The translations under genes were made by a program, and so were the position numbers. From positions 1 to 47,000 of the forward strand of contig MU404225.1 in assembly GCA_022695795.1 (NCBI GenBank): a stretch of 47,000 nt of DNA. Reading direction: 5' to 3'. Shown piece by piece: positions 1 through 10,455 of the stretch (its first letter is position 1; each line of letters starts with the position of its first letter). The notes below the pieces were generated by a model. That model saw nothing but the letters and a program-made list of their open reading frames with translations. It was not told the origin of the DNA and searched no databases. The stretch comes from Biscogniauxia marginata. Its lineage: Eukaryota > Ascomycota > Sordariomycetes > Xylariales > Xylariaceae.

Positions 1-424
1 AAGTGGTTTTTGTCATGCTTGTTGTTTAATTTTTTTGTTTAAATAGTCGTCGCTATTATGGGTGTATGTAGCCCCGTGCTCCCGTCCCCCCCCCCCCCCC
101 CCCCCCCCCCTTTTTTTTCCTCACTTGTTAAACTAGGATATGGGGATGGCACGCTGGAAACCCATTGCTTATTTATTGTAATATCGGACTTAGTTTTCGT
201 TTTCGTTTTCTGCCTTCCTTTCATAGCCTTTGTATACCCCGTGGGACTTTTGCAGCTCGAGTCCTCCAAATTTAGAACGAGCTGTGTCGTGGCGGCAACC
301 CGTATCATTCAACAAACTTCATCTCTCTCTCTCTCCTTGGAAATTCTTCGTGGGGAACGTGCGTGTCTTCCTCCTCGGTTACCCCCGAGACATATCTAGT
401 TGGTTGATGGAAACCCCCCCCTTT
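1..424. other. 3' flank of the NTF2-like gene, with a C25/T8 homopolymer
   Basis: No gene is supported here. It lies downstream of the minus-strand NTF2-like gene and probably carries its 3' UTR. The notable content is an uninterrupted run of 25 C (86-110) followed directly by 8 T, and a short CT repeat near 321-334. Open frames crossing it are produced by the homopolymer and have no protein-like composition. Confidence 0.6.
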
Positions 425-1143
425 TCACAGCGCGCGAAAGTTCTGGCTCACGACGAGCCACCGGCGCGCGCTCCTCGGCGCGTTCCTCCCGTGCGCCTCC
501 CAGTGCGGGACCAGCAGCCAGGCCTCGCTGAAGGCGCGCGCGACGGCGCCGTCCTCGCCGGGGCGGCCGTACCGCACGGTGCCGCTGACCTGGACGGCGA
601 GGCTGACGCGCTCGCCGTCGCGGACGGCCTTCTCGTTGTTGCTACCGTTACCGCTACCGGTACTGCTGTTTGCCGAGGGAAGGGGGGGGAGGAGGTGCTC
701 GGGGCACCCGAGCCGGCAGTCGGGGTTGACGGGCTGCGCGTCCCAGGACCCGACCTCGTAGGACACGGGGCCGCCCTGCGCGGCGAGCAGCGCCTCGTAC
801 TCGGCCGCCGAGGCCAACGGCTGCCCGTTGATGCTGAGGTCCGGGCGCGCGCCCGCGGCGGTGAGGAGCGCCGAGGCGCTGCTGTAGTACCCCGCGAGGG
901 GGTGCCGCTTGTTGAGGGACTCGTAGTAGTGGTCTATGAAGTTTTGGGCCGCTATTTTGGTGAGCGAGAGGAAGGAGGGAGAGAGGTTAGGTTGGTTTTG
1001 AATTTAGTTTATTTTTGGTTATTTTTGGAGGAAAGGGGGGAAGGGGTTGAGGTGGGAGAGAAAGAGTGCGGGTGTAAATGAATAAAATACTTACCTTCGC
1101 TAGCGACTTTTGCTTGGGTCTCTATGGTTGGCAGGGTCGCCAT
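425..1143 (-). CDS. NTF2-like domain protein, probable mRNA export cofactor (p15/Nxt1/Mtr2 type)
   Basis: Two exons: 1143-1095 and 951-425, joined across an intron 1094-952 (GTAAGT donor, AATAG acceptor), giving 191 residues. The splice restores A-A-Q-N-F-I-D-H-Y-Y-E-S-L-N at residues 17-30, the typical first helix of the NTF2 fold, followed by a short Ser/Gly/Asn-rich insert (about 104-114) and beta strands ending in W-L-V-V-S-Q-N-F-R-A-L at the C-terminus. NTF2-like p15 proteins pair with the large Mex67/NXF1 receptor to carry mRNA through nuclear pores; that role is inferred from family resemblance. The start at 1143 is chosen because M-A-T-L-P-T leads directly into the helix. The length fits single-domain NTF2 proteins. 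It could also be another single-domain NTF2-like protein, since the fold is shared by many. Confidence 0.8.
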
Positions 1144-2131
1144 GGCGGGCTGATGATTTACTACTCTCTTGTTGGTGTGTGTTAGACTAGGGAGGTTTTG
1201 CATATGTTACGGTTTTAGAGGATGAGGATGAGGGTGAGATGAAAGTGAGGGTACCTTACATGTCTCTGGTTATGCAGCGGTATTCTCCTGACAGCAAACT
1301 CGGAATGTGTGTCCCGCGGGAAGGAAAAGTGCGTTGACCGATGCTGTAGGTGTTTTGCGATTTGTCGAGCCCGAGCACAAATGCTCTCTCTAATAGCGTT
1401 TCTGTGTGAGCGGGACGAAGGTCCAGTTGAGCAACATCTAACCTAAGGTGACCTTAGGTAGAGGTTTAGGCGACGAGGCTGAGCGTTTCACACAGATTGA
1501 GTCGGACAAATAAGCTGTCATGTACAAAAAGATGTCCGGTCTTCGGGTCTTGTTGGATTGCTATCGCGTGTCGGTGTCGTGAAGAGCTACCGGTTTATAC
1601 ACGGAAGTTTGGATATGTAGTGACATGGGTGATGCAGGAGGATGCAGTGAAGACAATGGAAAGGCTAAGATTTCTTTGGTACGACAGCTGTTTATTCTTA
1701 CTGTGTGGGGACTCTCTTCTCCCATCAGACACGGGCTATGTAACAACTGATAATCATGTGTGTTTGCGGTTTGCAAAACAGTGTTTATTATATCATCTTT
1801 GAACATTTATATTATCGTATGTAGCTGTGAAGATCAATTTCAGAAATATCTGAAATAGGGTGCATCAAGCTTGGTTCCATATCCTACCCCAGAATGGATG
1901 GCAAGCTCTCTTATATTTCACAGCGCTGACTTTCTAATTCAGACAGAAGGTACCTATCCATCGAGACGAAAGTCATATCCGGCATCTATCTATACGCTAC
2001 CGTTACAAATCATACACTGTAGAATTTACAATGACTCTATATACAACCGTCGCCACTAATACCTCGTTGGGAGGCACAATTCGTAATAAGTACATAAGGG
2101 GGGGGAAGAGGTCGTGATTCTGAGAAACAGC
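1144..2131. other. Intergenic, no gene seen
   Basis: Upstream region of the NTF2-like gene and downstream region of the Zn2Cys6 gene. A small open frame at 1497-1802 overlaps an antisense one and has no recognisable composition or splice context. An 8-bp inverted repeat ACCTAAGG-TGA-CCTTAGGT lies at 1441-1459, one of several related short palindromes in this window. Nothing else is supported. Confidence 0.6.
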
Positions 2132-3382
2132 TTATTCACTATCCCCAATGACCTGAGGTGAAGGCGGCGTGATATCTAGTTGCTCGAGAGGCCAGGAAAT
2201 AAGGTGGTGATATTCGGAGGGCAACAACTCCACGATCTTGACCAGGAGCGGCCTCATTCTACCCCGGAGCCACCACCGGTCCTCGACTCTATACAGCAAC
2301 ACGCACCAGAAGGCGATGATGATCAGGGCCGCGGGTTCCTTCGCCGCCAGGTGATCCTTGCAGAGCCGTCCCATGCTCGGCGGGAATCGCAGCGCGGCGT
2401 TCTTCCGGGCGAGCAGCCCCGTGGCCTGGTCCGACAGCGTGTAGGAGACGCGTAGACGGTCGAGGACCGTCGCGTACTCGGCCCGGTGCTCGGGAGCGAG
2501 CGGGAGCTTGTGCTTGAGGCCGACGAGCTCCCTGTCGGCGAACGAGTCGGTCAGGTCCTCGAGGCCCGGGTTGAGGACCTCGCCCAGGAGGGCGCGTAAG
2601 GGGGAGCCCATGATGGCGGGGCTGTTCTTGATCGTGATGGCGGCGCAGCCTTCGATGAGCATGAGCCACTCGGGCGGCCCGTTGGCCTCCTCGTTGCAGA
2701 GCAGCGCCGTCGCGTCCCTGGCGGCGGCGAAGTAGTACGGGATGATCAGGCAGGAGCAGGCGAATAGCGGTATGGCATCTTCTCCCGTGCCCCCGGCGAG
2801 CGCCTGGCGAAACAGCGGGATGGCGCGAGATTGATGCTCCGCCGCTATCTTCTGGAGTCCGACCTCCTCCGGGTGGGTGTGCCCGCGGTGGATCGCGGCG
2901 ACGGCGAGAAGCTCATGCATCAGATACGGGTAGCGAACTGCCAAGTCCGGCACCGTCTCGGACCACACTATCCGCGACGCATCGTCGTCGGAATGGGATC
3001 CCGCTGTTGACTTGACGAAATGTTGGAACAGGCCAAAGTCGGCGAAGGTGAAAGACGGCGGGTCAGGTTGACGGAAGACTAGCGCCGTCGGGGCCGTCTT
3101 GGGCTCAGGTTGTAGACTGCACGGGAGACGCCTCTTGACACAATATGAGCATGGCTGCTTCTCGTCACACTTTGATCGGATTTTTTCATGTCAGCAGACC
3201 CAAAGATGACCGATGACCGATAAGCCTTAACCAAACGGAAGGGGGAAATTCACTTTTATTTTCTTGGACTTGCATTTCTCGCAACCTGTGTGCAGCTCCT
3301 ATTAGTGATGTATTTATTAACGTGTCAGCATTCTCTTACCTGCTCGAGACTTGTTATGCGCTTTTCGTGCTGTTGGCGGCAT
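2132..3382 (-). CDS. Zn2Cys6 fungal transcription factor
   Basis: Three exons: 3382-3340, 3285-3254 and 3169-2132, with introns 3339-3286 (54 bp) and 3253-3170 (84 bp); 370 residues. The splices rebuild a complete binuclear zinc cluster at residues 16-43, spacing C-x2-C-x6-C-x5-C-x2-C-x6-C, preceded by the basic stretch H-N-K-S-R-A-G common in this class. The cluster is spread over all three exons, so no single frame shows it. The C-terminal 300 residues are helical and resemble the regulatory part of the UPC2/sterol-uptake-control-like group (P-Y-L-M-H-E-L-L-A-V-A-A-I-H). Zn2Cys6 proteins bind CGG-type sites as nuclear regulators; the target is unknown. The next gene upstream is the divergently read serine dehydratase-like gene, 1.7 kb away, so control of that gene cannot be claimed. 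Confidence 0.85.
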
Positions 3383-5104
3383 TCTCGTTGGGGAGGTCTA
3401 TAAAGTCACCGTTACTGATTGCCGTCTGGGCTGACCTTCCCGCTTAAAGCTGCGCCTTAATGAAATTTCAGTTGTACCGTGATAGGAATATAGGCCGCGT
3501 GAGAGCAAAGGTTTCCTACCTGGGATATTGCTATGCTCTATACATTAATATATTCTGCATAGTCTCTCTAGGCCGTATCGCTAATGCGTAACCACGGCGT
3601 GGAGGGCCCTCGGGAACCCCGGGATTAAGGTGTATGCCACGTAGGATTTTCACACACTGATCTCTTTTTCATCTATTTTTATAGCACGAAAGAACCAGTG
3701 ATGCAGTTACGGGTTGTCGGCACTCATCATGAAGCTTGCGACGCAAGGGATGAACGCTACGAAATTAACCACGAGAACGCGAGAAACACGCATGAATGCA
3801 TGCGTGCATGAAAACCTACCTACGGACAGAAAGAGTAGGTATGTGGTTGTGGCAGTGCAATGAGCCCCTGATAGATACATACCTAGGTTAACCTCTACTA
3901 TACTAGTTTACAGTGATCTGCAAGCAAGAAGAATACTCGGTACAACTCAATAGATAGGTAATTGTGCTGCATTTCAAAAATGAGCTCAGATAAGCACTTA
4001 CTTTATCATAAGTTCAATGTCGACTTATAGTAAAGTTGGTCGCGTACATAATTTTCTATTTATGTAATGCTGCATGGGGTGTATTGATGCATGGCCAAAG
4101 CGGTTCATATGGTTGTAAATCAATTCAGTTGGGAGTGGCCTCGGAATTATGAATCAACATAACTAATAACCTCTAATCCAATTAGAGGAAACAGACACAC
4201 GGGTGACATCTGCATGAAGTCTAGAGAACGAACTACGACGATTTCAAACATAAACAACATTAACCTCAGCGTACATAAGGAGAATAGCCTCAGTAGCGAC
4301 AAGAGTTGCTAATATGATCCAATAGATATCGAATTCGTGGTTAGCACCGGGGGAAAGACGGCGAGAGACGGCAAGCGTCGGGAGACGGACCGTGGCCGAA
4401 CTTGTTACCCAATTCTTTACCCTATGCTTACGTATCTACAGGAACTCCGGACGAGTTAGAAATCGAAACCGGAACCATCGTGGCTAGACCGAGAACCTTC
4501 AGCGCTCCCCCGACATGTAAAGATGCAGTGCGATGACGACGAGCACATGCGGTCGGCGCGCCCTTCAATGTCAAAGCAAAAAACATCGACCGAGGATGGT
4601 AACATCCTACCGATAAAAGGGCACATGTATCCACCTAAGAGATAAATGATAATGTACCTACGGCCTATATAATAGATAAGAGACGAGCATCTTTAGACGG
4701 GATTCATTAGATGATTTCTGATTCTTACATACTTGACCGGCGTCTTAGAGGACAGTGATCGAGCATAAATAAAGTATCTACGGTACATACTTATTGAAAG
4801 TGGTGATAAGGTTCGTTTGTCCGATCTGATCTTCGTTTCCAGCCCTCCAAGCAGTGGGCGAAACCGGAGGCGGCATCCTGGTCCATCGAATAGATGAACC
4901 GCTCGGCTAACTCATATTACTCCAGAAAGAGTAATTTCTTGACTTACAACAACTTAGCGGCTGGCTGGCTTCCTTCTATTAAAGGTAACCACGAGCTCTA
5001 TCCTACTATTGTAGCGACCTTAATAAATTTGAACTCCATTCTTGACTTTGGATATTACGACTCTACACTCTCCTACAGCAACCCAGAGAAAGACGAAAGG
5101 AGAC
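3383..5104. other. Divergent intergenic region between the Zn2Cys6 gene and the PLP enzyme gene
   Basis: About 1.7 kb without a supported coding region, serving as upstream region of both divergent neighbours. Small open frames (for example 4428-4634 minus and from 4894 plus) are not protein-like. It contains short CCTA/TAGG motifs such as ACCTAGGTTAACCT near 3882-3896 and a small inverted repeat CCTCTAAT-CC-AATTAGAGG near 4170-4190. Confidence 0.6.
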
Positions 5105-5883
5105 ATGACTCGACCTCTGCCATCAGAAACTGCCGCCCGCCAGGCCAAGGCACCAGACGCGATAGGGGCGCCCGCGCCGGGGCTTCAAAAGCTCTACATC
5201 GAGACTCCGTGTATCCCATCGCCGGCTCTGTCACGCGTAGCAGGATGGTTAGTATACCGATTCACCCTTTTCCCAGTCTGGCATAACTCTCCATGTGAAA
5301 AGAAAAAGGGGGGAGGGGGGATTGGCAGGGGAAAAAAGAAAAAAAAGAAACTGATACAGGAGAGCTAACATTCTCTATATAAAACAGCAACATCTTCCTC
5401 AAGCTAGAGAACCTCCAGCCCTCAGGGTCCTTCAAGTCCCGCGGCATCGGCACCATGATGTACCGCGCGATGATGCGTGCCGCCGCCGCCGACGTCAAAG
5501 ACAGCAGCAGCAGTAGTCCAAGCGACGTTGGCTCTCCTTCTTCTTCCGCTGCTGGTGGTGATGGTGGTGGTGGCGTGCACTTCTACTGCTCCTCGGGCGG
5601 CAACGCGGGGCTCGCGTGCGCGACCGCGGCGGCGACGCTCGGCCGCCCCTGCACCATCGCCGTGCCCGTGACGACGTCGCCGCGCGTCGTCGCGCAGCTG
5701 CGGCTCCTCGGCGCCGCCGTGCACCAGGTCGGCGCCGACTGGTCCTCTGCCGACCGCTTCCTGCGCAGGGACCTGCTCGCCCGCGATGACGCCGGCGTCT
5801 ACGTCCCGCCCTTCGACCACCCGGACATCTGGGACGGCGTGTCCACGCTCGTCGACGAGCTGTGCGCGCAGGTGCCCGCTCTC

Positions 5884-5914
<31 letters not shown>

Positions 5915-6561
5915 CCCCGCCCTTCGACGCCATAGTCTGCAACGTCGGCGGCGGCGGGCTCCTCAACGGCATCATGTCGGGCGTGTCTCGCCACTTCCCT
6001 TCCTCCTCTCCTTCCTCCCCCTCCCCTTCCCCCTCCGAGTCCCCAGAACCAAAACCATCACCATCACCATCACCACCCACAGTCCTGGCCCTCGAGACGG
6101 CCGGCGCCGACAGCCTCGCGGCGAGCGTCGCGGCGGGCGAGCTCGTCACGCTGCCGCGCATCTCGAGCGTGGCGACGAGCCTGGGCGCCTCGCGCGTCTC
6201 GGCCCGCTCGCTCGAGTGGTCGCGCGAGCGCCACTTCGCGCACGCCGTGGTCCCGGACGCCGCGGCCGTGCGCGCCGCCGCGCGCTTCGCCGACGACGCC
6301 CGCATGCTCGTCGAGGTCGCGTGCGGGGCCACGCTTGCGGCCGCGTACGCGGACGGCGGCGCGCTGCTGAGGCGGGCGCTCGGGTTCGAGCGAGGGGAGG
6401 GCGGCGAGGCAGGTGAGAAGGAGAACGAGTGGAGGAGGAAGAATGTGGTATTGGTCGTGTGCGGTGGGAGTAATATCAGCTTGGAGATGTTGAGGGGGTA
6501 TATGGAGAAGTTTGGTGCCGCGGGGGATGAGGGTGTTGATGGTGCGGGTGTTGATAAATAG
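5105..6561 (+). CDS. L-serine/L-threonine dehydratase-like PLP enzyme
   Basis: Two exons, 5105-5247 and 5388-6561, with a 140-bp intron (GTTAGT donor, AACAG acceptor); 438 residues. The join gives A-G-C-N-I-F-L-K-L-E-N-L-Q-P-S-G-S-F-K-S-R-G, where K64 is the expected PLP Schiff-base lysine. Further marks of fold-type II beta-elimination enzymes are S-S-G-G-N (about 116-120, substrate loop), V-G-G-G-G-L-L-N-G (about 234-242, phosphate cup) and C-G-G-S-N-I-S near the C-terminus. Enzymes of this group deaminate serine or threonine to pyruvate or 2-oxobutyrate with release of ammonia. Unusual are two low-complexity inserts: a Ser run encoded by a TTC repeat (5885-5915) and a Ser/Pro stretch at about residues 251-278. 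Third positions are almost all G/C, unlike RAD16/RAD7. An in-frame ATG at 5042 is possible but adds non-conserved residues. Exact substrate is unproven. Confidence 0.85.
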
Positions 6562-6826
6562 ATAGACAAAGGGGGAGGAGTGTGGGGATTATAAGGAATA
6601 CTCTGGGTCGGGTGATATATGTAGTAATGCCTTCTTCCTCTTGAGGGAAGGAGGCGGGAGAGAGAAAAAAAGGTTATACCGGAAAGATTTATCTGGTATT
6701 ACTAGAGCAGAAGTCTCTACTAAAGTATAACTGGGCACTTCCTCGCAGATAGATCAAAGGAGAGTAGTGGTGGCCCCCCCTTTTTATATAAATATAGAAT
6801 AAACCTCTATCATCTAATCCTGTATC

Positions 6827-8032
6827 CTACCCAAGTCTAGATCTATCATAAACGCACTCGCGATACCCATCATCAACCTCTCCCAGCCCCGTCTTCTCGG
6901 CATCACCATTCCCAAAGCCCTCGAGCACCATCTGTATCTCGCCGAAGTAATTCACGCGGCCCCTCTGCCGGAACCCCAGACCCCCGAACAGCGCGATACT
7001 CCCCGCGTTGTCGGCCTTGATCTTGACCATCAGGTCCTTCAGTTCGAACCTCTTCTTGTCTTTCCTCTTCTTCTCCATCTCTGAACAGGGAGGAGAAGCA
7101 TTATTCGTCTGCGCCGAGCCATCTTTACTACCTCCTTCCCCGTACTCCTCCAATATCGCCCCTAGGTTCCGCCGCACGAACGCCAGAAACGCGGATACCA
7201 CGGCCTTGCCCATGCCCTTCCCCCGGTCCGCCGCCTCCGCGATCATGATGTCCACCTCGCCGGTGCAGAACTGTACCTTCTCTCCCCTGCCAATCTCGCG
7301 ACCCTTCTTCTGCCCTGTGCTTTCATCATCTTCGGCGTCATCGTCCTCCCACGGCGTAAGGAACAGATTCACGTCCCCGACCATACGCTCGCGCGCATCC
7401 GCCTCGCCCGCATAGACGACCTCGCTCTCTCTCTCATACCTCCCGCCTTGCTCTTCCTCTACAGCCCCATTCATTGTCGCCGCACAGGGCTTGCAGACGA
7501 TAAACGTCAGCTTGTCGTGCGAGGTGCGCCACGACAGCTGGTTTTCGAACTCCTCGTCGAGCGTGAGCTGGTCCGAGGCGGTGGCTTCACGTATCGCCTA
7601 CCCAATAGACAAGTCAGCTTATGTTATAAAAGACAAGAAACCACCCCCTCCCCCGGGTGTCGTATATAGTCAAGAAGATGTGTGATTATTATTATCTCTG
7701 GACGCTATGCGTTGCGTGGTGCCCGGGTTCATATGAAACTGCAGAAAAAAAAAAGAAAAAAAAAGAGAGAGAGACCTTTGTCTTCGAAAAAGAACAGAAA
7801 GGAGCTCTCATAAATAAGTAAGAGAGAACGGGTCAGCGCACCGGATCTTGCATCCACTCATGGTACCTCAGAACATGGTGCGCATCGTACGGGACGAGCA
7901 GGACCCGAGGAGTCGAGACGGCTGTCGCGTTGCCGCCCACATTAGTTTTTTTATATACTCATTCTTCAATGTGAAGAATTTAAAAAAAAACGTATTGAAC
8001 ACCTACTAACCGATATTTTCATTTAGTCTCAT
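6827..8032 (-). CDS. NAT9-type GNAT N-acetyltransferase
   Basis: Three exons: 8032-8011 (22 bp), 7921-7842 (80 bp) and 7597-6827, with introns 8010-7922 and 7841-7598; 290 residues. The 22-bp first exon codes M-R-L-N-E-N-I and splices onto A-V-S-T-P-R-V-L-L-V-P-Y, then H-E-W-M-Q-D-P-A-I-R-E-A-T-A-S and S-W-R-T-S-H-D-K-L-T-F-I-V, all characteristic of NAT9-like acetyltransferases. The acetyl-CoA loop is R-G-K-G-M-G (about 159-164). Without the micro-exon the second exon has no in-frame ATG and meets a stop upstream, which is why this start is chosen. A Lys/Glu-rich segment interrupts the C-terminal half. Animal NAT9 has been linked to microtubules; the fungal substrate is unknown. It is tail-to-tail with the PLP enzyme gene, 265 bp apart. 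The second intron donor, GTGCGC, is weak. Confidence 0.85.
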
Positions 8033-8575
8033 TTTCGGTAGGGAAATCCATACATAGCTTGAATTAAACGCACGAGTCTTTAGTAAAAAACTTTTTCATA
8101 ATAAGAAAAAGTTTTGTAGTGATGCAAAAGTGAGGTTGAACAAGGATTGGCCTAAGCAGGATCCCGGGTTTGCGGATATTTCTTCCTAATGACAGTTAGA
8201 AGTAAGTAATCAGAAAAGTCACGTAAACCACTGATTTGAAATTTAATAAGGCAAAGAAGGCATTGGAAGACTGCACACACTTTACACCGCGACTTTACAT
8301 ATAACAGCTGAAAAAGCCAGTCTTTTGATTACAATTAAATTTCACTCACTAGTAGGGGTGTCTGTCTTATTTTTATGTATCCACAGCCGATATACTGCAT
8401 ATCATCACAGGTTGTATAATTACAGTGCCACACCAGGTTACGACCATGACCATGGCCACACCACTCCCTACACCAAGACATACGTGGACAACATTTCAGT
8501 CTAGTATAGATTGAAACATTAGCCACCGAAGTTGGATCCAAAGGGCTCTGAATATATATATGTAGCATAAAATCC
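8033..8575. other. Intergenic, no gene seen
   Basis: Lies between the start of the NAT9-type gene and the end of the mitochondrial methionyl-tRNA synthetase gene, both on the minus strand, and should hold the NAT9 promoter and the synthetase 3' UTR. An open frame at 8335-8679 only overlaps the synthetase terminus in another frame. No repeat or RNA gene is evident. Confidence 0.6.
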
Positions 8576-10455
8576 TCAGTCCCCCATAGCAAGGGGTGGG
8601 AACAAGCTGTCATACGATCCGGTGCCCAGCGGTACCGCCGGGATGCCATACGAATCGTCCGCGTACAGCTTTGCGTCACTTAGAGTTCGTCGGTCAATGC
8701 TGACGCCCAGCCTGTCGAGCAGCCCTGCCGACTTCTCGGGGACGAAGGGCTGCAGTAGGATACCCACGATGCGCAGCGTCTCTGCGACGTGGTAGATGAT
8801 CTGATTAGTAGCGTTAACATGGCCTTCCTTGATTCTAATCCACGGCGCAGTGTCGGAAAAGAACTTGTTCGTCTGTAGGATTGCCTCCAGTTAGATGATT
8901 GGTAGCACCTGCGGTTTTTGAGCGGCCAAGAACTCACACAGTAGACTAGTTTCATGATCTCCTTCAGCGCCCGGCTGGGATTCAGTGTCTCCATAAGCTC
9001 GACTACGCGATTTACAATCCACTCTACGTAGTCTTTGTGGGCTTCGACGCTTCGTAGGAGCGAGTCGGATCGCTTTGGGGCCATCGATTCGACGGCATCT
9101 CTCAAATTCCAGCTCTTTGACCGCGCGACTCGGACGAGCAGGTTCCCAAGCCCTCCCTGAAACCCCTTTTTATACGTCTCAAAGATAGACTCGTTGTTGT
9201 AGTCAGCATTGTTCGATATCGCGCTCCTACTCATCAAAAAGAAGCGTACAGTGTCCACGCCCCAACGGTCAAGGGCGAAGAAAGGGTTCACGACATTGCC
9301 CCTCGACTTGGACATCTTTTGTTTGCCCATCAACCAATGGCCGTGACACAGAACGTGCCTCGGCAGAGGTATGTTCACAGCCATCAGGAAGGCAGGCCAA
9401 TATATGCAGTGGAAACGATTAATATCTTTTCCAATGACGTGGGCATCAGCTGGCCAGCCTTGAACATGTTCGGAACCTGGCGGCCAAAGGGGGTATCCGG
9501 CTGTGGTGAGGTAGTTCACAAGAGCATCAACCCACACGTAAATAATCTGACTTGGATCGCCCGGTACCGGTATACCCCAGCTCAGGCGGGAGGCGGGACG
9601 AGATATCGAGAGGTCTTCGAGGTTATTCTGAACCCAGCTGATCACTGGTTTCAACCGAGTCTGAGGCGCCACCCAATTCGGATTGTCCTCGTAGAACTTA
9701 AGAAGCTTATCACGGAATGCCATAAGCCGGAAGTGGTAATTCTTCTCTTCCGTCCACTCGACGGTATTGCCCGTCTCTACGGAAGTCATGATGGCCTTGC
9801 CGGTTTCAGGCGACACGCTCTTGGCCACCATAGAGTCGGGATAGAAGGTCTCGTCGCTCACGCAGTACCATCCCTCATGTTTCGACTCATACATGTATCC
9901 GCTCTCACGGAGCCGTTCCCAGAAATACTCGACGGCATCTCTGTGTTCGGGGTCGGTTGTCCGAATGAAGTAGTCGTTCGAGATGTTTGCTTTCTTTGCT
10001 AGGTCCTTGAAATTTTCGGCGTTGGTATCGCATAACTGCTTCGGAGGCATGTCTTGGAGCTCGGCGGCTCGCTGGACTTTCATCCCGTGCTCGTCGGTGC
10101 CGGTGCTCAGGTAAGCCTCCCTGCCCTTCAGGACCTGCCATCGCTTTAGGACATCGGCAAGGGTCATGCTGTACAAGTGGCCAATGTGTGGAGCTTGCGA
10201 CCGGGTCAGTTCTTTTTTCTCTCTTTACATCTTACATATTAGAGGAAAGTATTTACAGTCATTGACGTAAAATATTGGCGTCGTTATGTAGTATGGCTTG
10301 TCCTTCAGCTGTTGTAGAGCTGAGGTACTACTGCTGAAGCGCATGCGTCGAGCTCGGCTGCTTCTCCATGACGGGTATATCCAGCCATTGTGTCTTGTAG
10401 TGGTTGTTCTCAACGTCGAAATCTGCCGACCTGAAGTTCCCCAGAGGCTCTCCAT
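8576..10455 (-). CDS. MSM1: Mitochondrial methionyl-tRNA synthetase
   Basis: Three exons: 10455-10257, 10193-8938 and 8884-8576, with introns 10256-10194 and 8937-8885 (53 bp); 587 residues. The enzyme charges tRNA-Met. Class I signatures are complete: P-Y-Y-I-T-T-P-I-F-Y-V-N leads across the first splice into P-H-I-G-H (residues 68-72), and K-M-S-K-S is at about 359-363. T-N-K-F-F-S-D-T-A-P-W after the last intron is the usual motif of the anticodon-binding helical domain. No zinc-binding insert with cysteine pairs is seen, consistent with the organellar/bacterial short form. The first 50 residues are rich in Arg, Ser and Thr with few acids, as in a mitochondrial presequence. The ATG at 10455 is chosen because it includes that leader. 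Length matches fungal Msm1 proteins. Confidence 0.92.

Noticed and set aside
230..1081. Plus-strand frame of 283 codons over the NTF2-like gene
   Set aside because: It covers the antisense of a spliced gene with a clear NTF2 fold and contains residues typical of reverse-read GC-rich codons.
1497..1802. Small plus-strand frame of 101 codons
   Set aside because: No recognisable family, overlaps an antisense frame of equal quality, and has no promoter or splice context.
5799..6569. Minus-strand frame of 256 codons opposite the PLP enzyme
   Set aside because: It is a mirror of the Ser/Pro and Glu low-complexity inserts, with no conserved motif.
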